From an uncultured Desulfovibrio sp. (GTDB taxonomy: Bacteria > Desulfobacterota > Desulfovibrionia > Desulfovibrionales > Desulfovibrionaceae): a stretch of DNA of 64,000 bases. Both the position numbers and the translations under genes were made by a program. The stretch lies in NCBI GenBank assembly GCA_934546745.1, contig CAKTDV010000001.1, forward strand, positions 124,001 to 188,000, read 5' to 3'. Positions 39,585 through 48,152 of the stretch are shown here, piece by piece (the stretch's first letter is position 1; each line of letters starts with the position of its first letter). The notes below the pieces were generated by a model. That model had not been told where the DNA came from, made no database searches, and was given only the letters and a program-made list of their open reading frames with translations.

Positions 39585-39954
39585 GGAGGTTTCACGTCGC
39601 AACGTGATCGCTCTCTGGCCGCCCAGGCACAGGGGAAACCCGTGGTTTCCCGCTGTGCGCGGGCAAGGCCGCTTTCAAAGAGGCAACGCCGCTCCCTGGC
39701 GTGCTTCTTGTACCGGGGGAGAGAGGCTCCCCTCCTTCCCTCCTCTCCCCCTCTCTTGTGCCTTCCCTTCCCGTGGGAAACGGCGTTCCGCCCCATACCG
39801 GCGGGACGCCGTTTGTCGTCTCTCCCGCCTTTCCTCTCCCCCAGGGGCTCTTTACAAGAAGGCGTCCCTACGCTAGCCTTTTTCCGCCCGTTTGCGGCGC
39901 TACAAGGCTTCGCGCCCCTTACCATTACAGGATGTCAGGGAAAAGAGAGGACGC
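39585..39954 (+). other. 370-base intergenic region with two strong hairpins
   Basis: No gene is seen. It holds a hairpin at 39627-39658 (GCACAG plus GGAAACC pairing with GGTTTCC plus CTGTGC), likely ending the porin transcript. A second 15-bp stem lies at 39778-39814 (AAACGGCGT and CCGCC pairing with GGCGG and ACGCCGTTT). Between them is a strongly C/T-rich tract (39715-39765). The tatB ribosome site AAGAGAGGA closes the region. Confidence 0.6.
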
Positions 39955-40452
39955 ATGTTCGGCATCGGCAGTACGGAACTTCTGGTCATTATCCTTGTGG
40001 CCCTTGTGGTGCTTGGCCCCAAGAGCCTGACAGGCATCACCCGATCGCTCGGCAAGGCCGTCGGCGAATTTCGCCGCGTTTCCACGGAATTTCAGCGCAC
40101 GCTGAATGCGGAAGTGGATCAGGCCGCCGAGGAAGATCGCAAAAAAACCGCCACAACGGCGGCGAGGGCGACGGAAACGCCGCAGGGGTCTCCCGCGCCG
40201 GGGGAAGCCGCCGCGGCCAAGACGGATCGGGAGAACGATCAGACGCCCCCCGGACAGCGTCCGCGGACGGCGGCGCACGCTGAGGAACCGCAGGCGCCGT
40301 CCTCCTCGCCCATGCCCGCCTTTGACGCCGTGCCACAGCCGCCCTCGCCGCCCGCCGGAAGCCCACTGGCCCAGGCGCTTGCCAAAACGCATGCCGACGC
40401 CAGCGGCACACCTACGGCCCAGGCCAGCAAACCCACGGACGGCGCGGCATGA
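39955..40452 (+). CDS. tatB: Sec-independent translocase protein TatB
   Basis: A 165-residue TatA/B-type protein. MFGIGSTELLVIILVALVV is the membrane helix with the TatB-characteristic Glu8, followed by the LGPKSL hinge and an amphipathic helix (GKAVGEFRRVSTEFQRTLN). The last 100 residues are a long Pro/Ala/Glu-rich tail. TatB recognises twin-arginine precursors together with TatC, whose gene overlaps by 4 bases. TatA must be encoded elsewhere. Confidence 0.9.
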   Translation: MFGIGSTELLVIILVALVVLGPKSLTGITRSLGKAVGEFRRVSTEFQRTLNAEVDQAAEEDRKKTATTAARATETPQGSPAPGEAAAAKTDRENDQTPPGQRPRTAAHAEEPQAPSSSPMPAFDAVPQPPSPPAGSPLAQALAKTHADASGTPTAQASKPTDGAA

Positions 40453-41369
40453 GTGAAAAACTCCCTCTGCCAGAAGAAGGCCTGCCTACGGACGCGGCAC
40501 GGGACGCCGGGACGCGGGAGCCTCTGCCCGTACCCGACGGCGGCGGCGCACAGCCCCCTGCCACGCCACCAGCCCAGCCCGAAAAAAACGCTGAGGAAGA
40601 CGGCAAGCCCATGGGCCTGCTCGATCATCTGAACGAACTGCGCTGGCGTCTTGTGCGCTGTTTCATTGCCGCGCTCGTGGGCTTCTGCCTCTGCTGGGCT
40701 GTGGTGGAGCCGCTGTTTGACATTCTGACCCTGCCGCTCAACAACGCGCTCGGCGCGGTGGGCGCGCACGCCCAGTATACCAGCATGCCGGAACCCTTCT
40801 TTACCCGTATGCTGGTGGCCTTCATGACCGGGCTTTTTCTGGCGAGTCCATTCCTTTTCTATCAGATCTGGGCCTTTATCGCCCCCGGCCTGTACGATGA
40901 GGAAAAACGCTTCGTTATTCCCATCGCCGTCGTTTCCGCGCTTTTCTTTACCGGCGGCGGCCTGTTCTGCTATTTTATCGTCTTTCCCTATGCGTTCGAT
41001 TTCTTCATCAGCTTTTCCACGCAGAGCATACAGATCACGCCCCGCATCAGCGACTATCTGGATTTCATCCTCAAGCTGCTGCTTGCCTTCGGGCTGATCT
41101 TCGAAATGCCGCTGTTTTCCTTTTTCCTTTCGCGTATGGGAATCCTGACTGCCGGCATGATGCGGCGCGGACGCCGTTACGCCATTGTCGGCATCTTTAT
41201 TGTGGCCGCCATCCTGACGCCGCCCGACGTGGTTTCCCAACTGCTCATGGCCTGCCCCATGCTCATTCTCTATGAATGCAGCATTCTTGTGGCGGCCCTG
41301 TGCGGCAAAAAGAAAACGGCCCCGGCGGATGGCGGCCATACCGGCGATACCACGGAACCCAGGGAGTAA
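40449..41369 (+). CDS. tatC: Sec-independent translocase protein TatC
   Basis: A 306-residue TatC with six membrane helices. The first 55 residues are an extended Pro/Glu-rich cytoplasmic tail. The family begins at LLDHLNELRWRLVR (the conserved HLxELRxR), then SPFLFYQIWAFIAPGLY and the Glu-bearing AFGLIFEMPLFSFFLSRMG follow. It overlaps tatB by ATGA and precedes hisB by 6 bases. Confidence 0.95.
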   Translation: MSEKLPLPEEGLPTDAARDAGTREPLPVPDGGGAQPPATPPAQPEKNAEEDGKPMGLLDHLNELRWRLVRCFIAALVGFCLCWAVVEPLFDILTLPLNNALGAVGAHAQYTSMPEPFFTRMLVAFMTGLFLASPFLFYQIWAFIAPGLYDEEKRFVIPIAVVSALFFTGGGLFCYFIVFPYAFDFFISFSTQSIQITPRISDYLDFILKLLLAFGLIFEMPLFSFFLSRMGILTAGMMRRGRRYAIVGIFIVAAILTPPDVVSQLLMACPMLILYECSILVAALCGKKKTAPADGGHTGDTTEPRE

Positions 41370-41375
41370 AAGCCC

Positions 41376-41978
41376 ATGACAGCAAACCTCGCGCCCCGCC
41401 GCGCCCACTACCGGCGCGGCAGTGCCGAAACGGACATAGAACTGGATCTGCTCCTTGACGGCAGCGGCAAAACCTCCATCGAAACCGGATTCGGCATGCT
41501 GGATCACATGCTGACGCTTCTGGCCTTCTGGGCCGAAATGGATCTCTCGCTTACCTGCAAGGGCGACCTGCATGTGGATGCCCACCACACGGCGGAAGAT
41601 ATCGGCCTGTGCCTGGGCACGGCCCTGCTCGAGGCACTCCGCGATCGCGCGGGTATAGCCCGCGTCGGCTACGGCCGCGTGCCCATGGACGAGGCCCTTG
41701 CCGACGTTACTGTTGATCTCTCGGGGCGTCCGTGGCTTGAGTGGCGCGGCGACGATCTGCTCCCGCCCGTCATCGCGGGGGAGGAAAAGGACCTCTGGCG
41801 CGAATTCCACAAGGCCTTTGCCTCTGGTGCGCGCTGCAACGTCCATATTTCCTTCCACTACGGCAAAAACGGACATCATCTGCTGGAATCCGCCGCCAAG
41901 GGCATGGGGATTGCCCTCGCGCAGGCCGTCCGCCGTCGCGGTTCCGTCATACGCAGCACCAAAGGAGGTCTGGATTGA
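41376..41978 (+). CDS. hisB: Imidazoleglycerol-phosphate dehydratase
   Basis: A 200-residue monofunctional HisB, the manganese-dependent sixth step of histidine synthesis. Motifs are GFGMLDHMLTLLAFW, DAHHTAEDIGLCLG and the second metal repeat FHYGKNGHHLLESAAKGMG. The length fits the dehydratase without the phosphatase domain. The stop overlaps the start of the lipoprotein gene by one base. It sits in a mixed operon, not a his operon. Confidence 0.95.
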   Translation: MTANLAPRRAHYRRGSAETDIELDLLLDGSGKTSIETGFGMLDHMLTLLAFWAEMDLSLTCKGDLHVDAHHTAEDIGLCLGTALLEALRDRAGIARVGYGRVPMDEALADVTVDLSGRPWLEWRGDDLLPPVIAGEEKDLWREFHKAFASGARCNVHISFHYGKNGHHLLESAAKGMGIALAQAVRRRGSVIRSTKGGLD

Positions 41979-42637
41979 TGCGCCCTGTTCACCCGTTCCG
42001 CCTGGCGGCATTGCTCTGCCTCTGCCTCGCCGCGCTTGCCTGTACCCGCAAACCCACCAGCACGGCGGATATGCCGCGCCTACTCTCTCCCGCCGCCAGC
42101 GTCGCCGTCCTGCCCTTTTCCCAGCCGGACAGCAATGCCGGGCTTCTCATGGGGCAACTGCCCGATCCGCAGGGACGCATTGACGGCAGCCATCTTGCCG
42201 ATCTTGACAACCGCCTCCAGGAGGCCCTGCGCGAACGCAAAAGCAGCCGCCGCTACGACTTTCTCCCCTCCAGCGCCCTGCCCAAGATTTCCGCGGGCCA
42301 CAGCGCCCATCAGCCACAAGCGCTCCCGGCTCTGGCCGCCGTTGCCGCCAGCCACGGCGCGGAGTACCTTCTTGTGCCGCAGGTCATTAACTGGCATGAA
42401 CGCGAAGGCTCCCGCATGGGCGTTACCCGTCCGGCGCATGTCAAAGTGGAATTCTACCTCATCAGCGCAAAACATGGCGGCGTTGCCAATCGTTCCGTCT
42501 ATGAAGTGGAGCAGACAGGCCTTGCCGACAATCTCCTCACCGTGGGCGATTTCTTCCGCCGCAAGGGCGGCTGGGTCACCGCCACAGAACTGGCCGGCGA
42601 AGGCATCCGCAAGGCCATAAAGGACTTTGGGTTATGA
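41978..42637 (+). CDS. Putative lipoprotein, unknown function
   Basis: A 219-residue secreted protein. The N terminus carries a hydrophobic signal ending CLAALACTR, an approximate lipobox with the lipid-bearing Cys near residue 22. The mature domain has VAVLPFSQPDSNAG and EYLLVPQVINWHEREGS, a pattern seen in TolB/CsgG-like or DUF799-like outer-membrane lipoproteins that sense a set of strands, but no firm family is recognised. The gene lies between hisB and hisA with one- and four-base overlaps, an arrangement with no obvious metabolic logic. Confidence 0.65.
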   Translation: MRPVHPFRLAALLCLCLAALACTRKPTSTADMPRLLSPAASVAVLPFSQPDSNAGLLMGQLPDPQGRIDGSHLADLDNRLQEALRERKSSRRYDFLPSSALPKISAGHSAHQPQALPALAAVAASHGAEYLLVPQVINWHEREGSRMGVTRPAHVKVEFYLISAKHGGVANRSVYEVEQTGLADNLLTVGDFFRRKGGWVTATELAGEGIRKAIKDFGL

Positions 42638-43368
42638 TCATTTTTCCCGCTGTGGACATCCAGAACGGACAGGCCGTGCGCCTGCGCCAGGGCCGCGCCG
42701 ACGAGGCGACCGTCTTTGCCGCCGATCCCGTGGCCGCCGCCCGCGACTGGGAAATGCAGGGAGCCCGCCAGCTGCATGTGGTCGATCTTGACGGCGCCTT
42801 TGACGGACTGCCGCAAAGCCGCGACATCGTGCGCGGCATCTGCGCCGCCGTTTCCATTCCCGTGCAGCTTGGCGGCGGCATACGCGACGAAGCCGTGGCC
42901 CGCGCCTACCTTGATGCCGGCGTGCGACGCCTCATCATCGGGACACTGGCCCTGGAAGCGCCAGACGCCTTCGCCGCCCTCTGCCGCGCCTTTCCCGGGC
43001 GCATCGGCGTCTCCCTTGATGCCGATGGCGGACGCCTCAAGACAAAGGGCTGGGTCGCCGATGCCGGACAGACCGTTGACGACGTGCTGCCGCGCCTGCT
43101 CAGGGACGGCGCGGCGTTCATCATCTATACCGACATAGAACGCGACGGTATGCAGAGTGGCGTCAATGTCGAGGCTCTCCGCCGCCTTGCCACCCTGTCC
43201 ACCGTCCCTGTCATCGCCGCCGGAGGCGTCGCCACCATGGACGATGTCCGGGCTCTCTACCCGCTGACGAAAACCACGCGCCTTCAGGGAGCCATCAGCG
43301 GCCGCGCCCTGTATGAGGGAACCCTTTCCCTGCCTGAAGCCAACGCCTGGATCGACGCGCAGCCATGA
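42634..43368 (+). CDS. hisA: Phosphoribosylformimino-5-aminoimidazole carboxamide ribotide isomerase
   Basis: A 244-residue TIM-barrel isomerase of histidine synthesis (ProFAR to PRFAR). It opens IIFPAVDIQNGQAVRLRQG with the catalytic Asp8; VQLGGGIRDE and the second catalytic Asp in YTDIERDGMQSGVN are present, and phosphate-binding IAAGGVATMDD closes the barrel. Overlaps of 4 bases at each end tie it to the lipoprotein and the SMR gene. Confidence 0.95.
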   Translation: MIIFPAVDIQNGQAVRLRQGRADEATVFAADPVAAARDWEMQGARQLHVVDLDGAFDGLPQSRDIVRGICAAVSIPVQLGGGIRDEAVARAYLDAGVRRLIIGTLALEAPDAFAALCRAFPGRIGVSLDADGGRLKTKGWVADAGQTVDDVLPRLLRDGAAFIIYTDIERDGMQSGVNVEALRRLATLSTVPVIAAGGVATMDDVRALYPLTKTTRLQGAISGRALYEGTLSLPEANAWIDAQP

Positions 43369-43757
43369 CCGAACCGACCTTTCGCCACTGGCTGGCCCTC
43401 GCCCTGGCCATCCTGCTTGAGACCGGAGGCACGTCCGTCCTCAAGTTCTCCCACGCCTGGACGTTTCCCCATGCGGAGTTCCTCGGTCTTTCCGTCATGC
43501 TCGCCGCCGTCTGCCTTTCCTACTACTGTCTTGCGAAGGCGACGACGGGACTGCCCGTGGGCGTCGCCTTCGCTTTCTGGGAAGCGTGCGGCCTCAGCCT
43601 CATCGCCATCATGGGCTTTTGCTTCTTTCATGAGGAACCCACGCCGCAGCGCATCCTCGGCCTTCTCTGCGCCCTGGCCGGAGCCATGCTGGTGAACCTC
43701 GGCACGGCGCACACGCCCGCCGCGACGGAGCCAGACCAGGAGAGGGCGCGTGGCTAG
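43365..43757 (+). CDS. SMR-family efflux protein, subunit 1
   Basis: A 130-residue four-helix membrane protein of the small multidrug resistance family. The essential membrane Glu lies at about residue 19 (ILLETGGTSVLKFS), and GLPVGVAFAFWEACGLSLI is the typical helix-3 block. It overlaps hisA by 4 bases and the second SMR gene by 8 bases. The pair resembles heterodimeric SMR systems such as MdtIJ; substrate unknown. Confidence 0.85.
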   Translation: MTEPTFRHWLALALAILLETGGTSVLKFSHAWTFPHAEFLGLSVMLAAVCLSYYCLAKATTGLPVGVAFAFWEACGLSLIAIMGFCFFHEEPTPQRILGLLCALAGAMLVNLGTAHTPAATEPDQERARG

Positions 43758-44091
43758 CGGCACCTTTTCCCTTGCCGGGCTGCTGGCTCTGCTGCTGGTG
43801 GGCTGCGCCGCTACGCTGGATGTGCTGGCAAATCTTCTGCTGGCCCGCTCCGACGGTTTCCGCCGCCGTCTGACGGGGTGCGCGGCCCTTGCCTGCATCG
43901 GCGCTGCCTTCTATTGTCTCTCGCTTGCCCTGCATCACATGGATCTTTCCGTCGCCTACGCCCTCTGGGGCAGTTTTGGCATTCTCGGAACCTCCGTTGG
44001 CGGCTGGATCTTCTTCCGGCAAAAACTGCGCCCCTGCGCCTTTGCGGGCATTTTCCTGCTCATCTGCGGCGTCGTCCTGCTGCATCTCTAA
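43750..44091 (+). CDS. SMR-family efflux protein, subunit 2
   Basis: A 113-residue four-helix SMR protein starting at GTG 43750. The usual helix-1 Glu is replaced by Asp in AATLDVLANLLL, and HHMDLSVAYALWGSFGILGT is the helix-3 region. An Asp in place of Glu and the eight-base overlap with the upstream SMR gene support a heterodimer. hypC follows after 16 bases. Confidence 0.82.
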   Translation: MASGTFSLAGLLALLLVGCAATLDVLANLLLARSDGFRRRLTGCAALACIGAAFYCLSLALHHMDLSVAYALWGSFGILGTSVGGWIFFRQKLRPCAFAGIFLLICGVVLLHL

Positions 44092-44107
44092 ACAAAGGAA
44101 CTCCGCC

Positions 44108-44359
44108 ATGTGTCTTGCCATTCCCGCCCAGATTGTGGAACTGCTGCCAGAGGGCATGGCCCGTGTCCGTGTCGGCGAAAGCGACACCTACCTTACGGCC
44201 TCCATGCATCTGCTGCCCGAACCGCCCGTCGTGGGCGACTATGTTATCGTTCATGCGGGCTTTGCCCTGCACTCCCTGAATCCGCGGGAAGCGCGGGAAA
44301 GTCTGGCGGCCCTGCGGGAACTTGTGGAGGCTTCCGACGGCGTCCCAGCGCCATTCTAG
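44108..44359 (+). CDS. hypC: Hydrogenase assembly chaperone HypC
   Basis: An 83-residue HypC/HupF protein. It starts with the invariant MCLAIPAQIVE; Cys2 binds the iron-cyanide precursor handed to the NiFe-hydrogenase large subunit, and GDYVIVHAGFALHSLNP follows. No other hyp or hydrogenase gene is in the window, so it is an orphan at the end of the tat/his/SMR run. Confidence 0.93.
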   Translation: MCLAIPAQIVELLPEGMARVRVGESDTYLTASMHLLPEPPVVGDYVIVHAGFALHSLNPREARESLAALRELVEASDGVPAPF

Positions 44360-44456
44360 CCCCGGCAGGCCGCCTTTTCCCGGAGGACGGGCCGCCGTTT
44401 TCCCGGCAACGCCGTCGCGCGGAAAAAGACGGCGTGGCATCCGTCGCCTCTCCGAC

Positions 44457-44485
44457 TTGACTTTAGGCGCGTCTTTCACCAGAGT
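44457..44485 (+). promoter_or_regulatory. Promoter for the ileS operon
   Basis: TTGACT (44457-44462), 17-base spacer, CAGAGT (44480-44485), about 120 bases upstream of ileS. A short ACGCCGTC/GACGGCGT stem (44409-44435) lies just before it and may end the hypC transcript. Confidence 0.45.
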
Positions 44486-44603
44486 TAAGCGTTTGCCGCG
44501 GCGCGCGTGCCGCCGTTGAGTGACGGTTTTCACCGGCGTTGCCGCCGTGTCAGGAATATTTTCCCCCTGAAGAGGGAAGGTTCAGACCGCATAGGAAATT
44601 TTG

Positions 44604-47417
44604 ATGAGCGACTATAAAAAAACCCTGAATCTGCCTCAGACAGCCTTCCCCATGAAGGCCAATCTTGCCCAGCGCGAGCCCCAGATGCTCAAACAGTGGG
44701 AAGAGCGCAACGCCTACGCCGCCATGGTGGAGTCATGCACCGCCAAGGGTCCCTATGTGCTGCACGACGGCCCGCCCTATGCCAACGGGCATATTCACAT
44801 GGGTACGGCGCTCAACAAGATTCTGAAGGACATCATCATCAAGTCGCGCAACATGCGGGGCTTCGAGGCCCGCTATGTGCCGGGCTGGGACTGCCACGGC
44901 CTGCCCATTGAGCATAAGGTCGAACAGGAGCTGAAGGAAAAGAAAAAGACCCTGCCCGCCCACGTGGTGCGCAAGTGCTGCCGTGACTATGCCAGCAAAT
45001 GGATCGATACGCAGCGCAAGGAATTCCGCCGTCTCGGCGTCCTGGGCGACTGGGAAAATCCCTACCGCAGCATGACTCCGGCCTATGAGGCCGTCACCGC
45101 GCGCGAGCTGGCCCGCTTTGTGGAAAAGGGCAACGTGGTACGCGCCAAGAAGCCCATTTACTGGTGCTGTTCCTGCCATACGGCGCTGGCCGAAGCGGAG
45201 GTGGAATACGCCGACCACACATCGCCGTCCATTTTTGTGCGTTTCCCCCTGCCGGACGCAAAACTGAAGGACATCTTCCCCAAGGCGGACACAGCCCGCA
45301 GCTATGTCGTCATCTGGACGACCACCCCCTGGACGCTGCCGGACAACATGGGCGTCTGTCTGCACCCCGAATTTACCTATGCGCTTGTGGAAGCCGGCGG
45401 CGCGCACTACCTCCTCGCCCGCGAACTGGTGGAAGGCTGCGCCAAAACCTTCGGCTGGGAAGGCTACACGGTGCTGAGCGAAGCCGAAGGGGCGGCGCTT
45501 GAGGGACTGGAAGCCCGCCATCCCTTCTATGATCGCGCCTCCCGCCTGATTCTGGGCCGCCATGTGACGCTGGACGCCGGTTCCGGCTGCGTGCATACGG
45601 CCCCCGGGCACGGCCGCGAAGACTATGAGGCTGGCTTACAGTACCATCTGGATGTGCTTTCGCCGCTGGACGATGCCGGACGCTTCCTGCCCAGTGTGGA
45701 GTTTTTCGCGGGGCTGAACGTCTTCGAAGCCAATCCCAGAGTCATCGAAAAGCTGAGGGAGGTGGGCGCGCTGCTGTGCGAGCGGACAATCAGCCACTCC
45801 TATCCCCATTGCTGGCGCTGCAAACAGCCGGTGATCTTCCGCGCCACCACGCAGTGGTTCATCAGCATGGAAAAAAACGGCCTGCGCCGCCAGGCCCTGA
45901 CGGCCATCAATGAAAAAGTGCGCTGGATTCCGGCATGGGGCCGCGAGCGCATCCACAACATGATCGAAACCCGTCCGGACTGGTGCATTTCGCGCCAGCG
46001 GCAATGGGGCGTGCCCATTCTGGCCCTGCTCTGCGAGGATTGCGGCGAAGCCTGGAACGATCCCGCGTGGATGACGGAGATGACAGAGCGTTTTGCCGCG
46101 CACCCCACGGGCTGCGACTACTGGTATGAGGCGGATCTCGCGGCCATCGTCCCCGATGGCCTGACCTGCCCCCATTGCGGCGGCAATCACTGGAAAAAGG
46201 AAAGTGACATCCTCGACGTCTGGTTTGACTCCGGCACGAGCTTTGCCGCCGTGCTGGAAGCGCGCCCAGAGCTGCGCTTCCCCGCCGATCTCTATCTGGA
46301 AGGTTCCGACCAGCATCGCGGCTGGTTCCACAGTTCCCTGCTGGTGGCGGAAGGCACGCGGAGCACGCCGCCGTACAGGACGGTTCTCACGCACGGCTAT
46401 GTGGTGGACGGCGAAGGCCGCAAGATGTCCAAATCCATCGGCAACGTCATTGCCCCGCAGGAATTGATCGACAAATTCGGCGCGGAAATCGTGCGCCTGT
46501 GGGTGGCATCGGTGGAATATCGCGAAGACATCCGCATATCGGATCAGATTCTGAGCCGCCTGGTGGACGCCTACCGCCGCATCCGCAACACCTGCCGCTT
46601 CATTCTCGGCAATATCGCCGATCTGGACGCGGCCTCCCCGCTGCCACTGGAAGCGCTTCTGCCGCTGGATCGCTTTGCGCTGGATACGGCCGCACAGACG
46701 CATGAACGCATACAGGACGCCTACGAGGCTTTTGAGTTCCACAAGGTCTACCACACCCTGCACAATTACTGCGTGACGGATCTCTCCGGTGTCTACCTTG
46801 ACATTCTGAAGGATCGCCTCTATACGTCCGCGCCACAAAGCCGCGAACGCCGCTCCGCGCAGACGGCCCTGTGTCATATCCTGCGCATGCTGGTACGCGA
46901 TATGGCGCCCGTGCTCTCCTTTACCGCCGAGGAACTCTTTGGCCACATTCCCGAAGGACTGCGGGAAGACGCGGCGACGGTCTTTGCCCTGCCGCCGCTG
47001 GACGCCGCCCCCTACCTCCTGGAAGACGGCGTGCGCGACGACTGGAACACCCTGCTCAATGTGCGCGGCGCCGTCACGCGCGCCATCGAGCCCCTGCGCC
47101 GCGACGGCGTTGTGGGGCATTCGCTGGATACCGCCGTCACCCTTTACATGGCGGAGGAACTGCGAGAACGTCTGGAAGGACTCCACACGGATCTGCGCGC
47201 CTTCTGCATCGTTTCGCAGCTGCATACGGCGGCGCTGGCCGACGCGCCCGCACAGGCCACGCGGGACGCCGCCGTGCCGGGGCTGGCCATTGGCGTGGAC
47301 AAGGCCGCCGGAGAAAAATGCGAGCGCTGCTGGATTTACAGCACGGAACTGGGTACGGATCCCGCCCATCCGACGCTGTGCCCCCGCTGCGCATCGGCCC
47401 TGAAGGAGCTGGCCTGA
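44604..47417 (+). CDS. ileS: Isoleucyl-tRNA synthetase
   Basis: A 937-residue class Ia synthetase. The HIGH motif is PPYANGHIHMGTALNK near residue 58, the CP1 editing domain contains the TTTPWTLPDN stretch and GCVHTAPGHGREDY, and KMSKS is GRKMSKSIGN near residue 610. The C-terminal zinc-binding end CERCWIYS...CPRC is intact, the eubacterial type with a C-terminal zinc domain. ATG 44604 is used; TTG 44601 is adjacent. It precedes lspA by 4 bases. Confidence 0.97.
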   Translation: MSDYKKTLNLPQTAFPMKANLAQREPQMLKQWEERNAYAAMVESCTAKGPYVLHDGPPYANGHIHMGTALNKILKDIIIKSRNMRGFEARYVPGWDCHGLPIEHKVEQELKEKKKTLPAHVVRKCCRDYASKWIDTQRKEFRRLGVLGDWENPYRSMTPAYEAVTARELARFVEKGNVVRAKKPIYWCCSCHTALAEAEVEYADHTSPSIFVRFPLPDAKLKDIFPKADTARSYVVIWTTTPWTLPDNMGVCLHPEFTYALVEAGGAHYLLARELVEGCAKTFGWEGYTVLSEAEGAALEGLEARHPFYDRASRLILGRHVTLDAGSGCVHTAPGHGREDYEAGLQYHLDVLSPLDDAGRFLPSVEFFAGLNVFEANPRVIEKLREVGALLCERTISHSYPHCWRCKQPVIFRATTQWFISMEKNGLRRQALTAINEKVRWIPAWGRERIHNMIETRPDWCISRQRQWGVPILALLCEDCGEAWNDPAWMTEMTERFAAHPTGCDYWYEADLAAIVPDGLTCPHCGGNHWKKESDILDVWFDSGTSFAAVLEARPELRFPADLYLEGSDQHRGWFHSSLLVAEGTRSTPPYRTVLTHGYVVDGEGRKMSKSIGNVIAPQELIDKFGAEIVRLWVASVEYREDIRISDQILSRLVDAYRRIRNTCRFILGNIADLDAASPLPLEALLPLDRFALDTAAQTHERIQDAYEAFEFHKVYHTLHNYCVTDLSGVYLDILKDRLYTSAPQSRERRSAQTALCHILRMLVRDMAPVLSFTAEELFGHIPEGLREDAATVFALPPLDAAPYLLEDGVRDDWNTLLNVRGAVTRAIEPLRRDGVVGHSLDTAVTLYMAEELRERLEGLHTDLRAFCIVSQLHTAALADAPAQATRDAAVPGLAIGVDKAAGEKCERCWIYSTELGTDPAHPTLCPRCASALKELA

Positions 47418-47421
47418 GACC

Positions 47422-47931
47422 ATGCCCGCCCGTTTCGGCATCCTGGCGGCGGTGGCCCTTGCGGTCATGGCGCTCGATCAATGGACAAAGTGGCTGACGC
47501 TTGTCCATATTCCGGAGCATCGCCCGATTTCTGTCATACCCGGTCTTTTCGCACTGGTGAACGTCCGCAACCGGGGCGCCGCGTTCGGTTTTCTGAACCG
47601 CTCGGATATAGAATGGCAGTTCTTGCTCTTCCTGGGGGCAACGGTGGTCGCTGCCGTCGCCATCATCGCCCTGATCCGATCCATGCGCGCCTATGACGGG
47701 CGTCTTGTCTTCGGCCTCGGGCTGGTACTGGGCGGCGCGCTGGGCAATCTTGTGGATCGGATACGCTTTCGCGCCGTTATTGACTTTCTGGATTTCTCCA
47801 TCGGCTCCTGGCATTGGCCGGCGTTCAACGTGGCGGATATGGCCATCTGCCTCGGCGCGCTGCTGGCCTGCCTGTCCCTCTGGCGCCCCCTGCCCGGAGA
47901 GGAAAGGCCGCAAAAGGAACGTAAGCAATGA
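47422..47931 (+). CDS. lspA: Lipoprotein signal peptidase
   Basis: A 169-residue four-helix aspartic protease that cleaves lipidated prolipoproteins. The conserved NRGAAFGFL and the catalytic aspartates Asp121 (RAVIDFLDF) and Asp139 (AFNVADMAI) are in place. The ileS-lspA arrangement is widespread. The stop codon overlaps the following small gene by 4 bases. Confidence 0.95.
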   Translation: MPARFGILAAVALAVMALDQWTKWLTLVHIPEHRPISVIPGLFALVNVRNRGAAFGFLNRSDIEWQFLLFLGATVVAAVAIIALIRSMRAYDGRLVFGLGLVLGGALGNLVDRIRFRAVIDFLDFSIGSWHWPAFNVADMAICLGALLACLSLWRPLPGEERPQKERKQ

Positions 47932-48137
47932 CTCTGACCTTTGCATGGTGGTATGTACCGCTGGCCCTGCTGCCGATGGTTCCCACCTTCTGGAGCATCT
48001 GGCATATCTGGAGCCATGCCTTTTCCTCCCCCCTACAACGGAGCAAATGGCTTGTTCTTGTGGTGTTTCTGCCTGTCATCGGCGGAATCCTCTATATTTT
48101 CACCGGTCGAGGCAAGGCCGGCAAAAAACTTTTCTGA
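47928..48137 (+). CDS. PLDc_N-domain membrane protein
   Basis: A 69-residue membrane protein consisting of the phospholipase-D-nuclease N-terminal (PLDc_N) module alone: two helices separated by SHAFSSPLQRSKWLVLVVFL, then the family-typical PVIGGILYIFTGRG. No catalytic HKD domain follows, as is usual for stand-alone members, whose role is unknown. It overlaps lspA by ATGA. Confidence 0.8.
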   Translation: MTLTFAWWYVPLALLPMVPTFWSIWHIWSHAFSSPLQRSKWLVLVVFLPVIGGILYIFTGRGKAGKKLF

Positions 48138-48152
48138 AAAAGGTAGAGCGCC

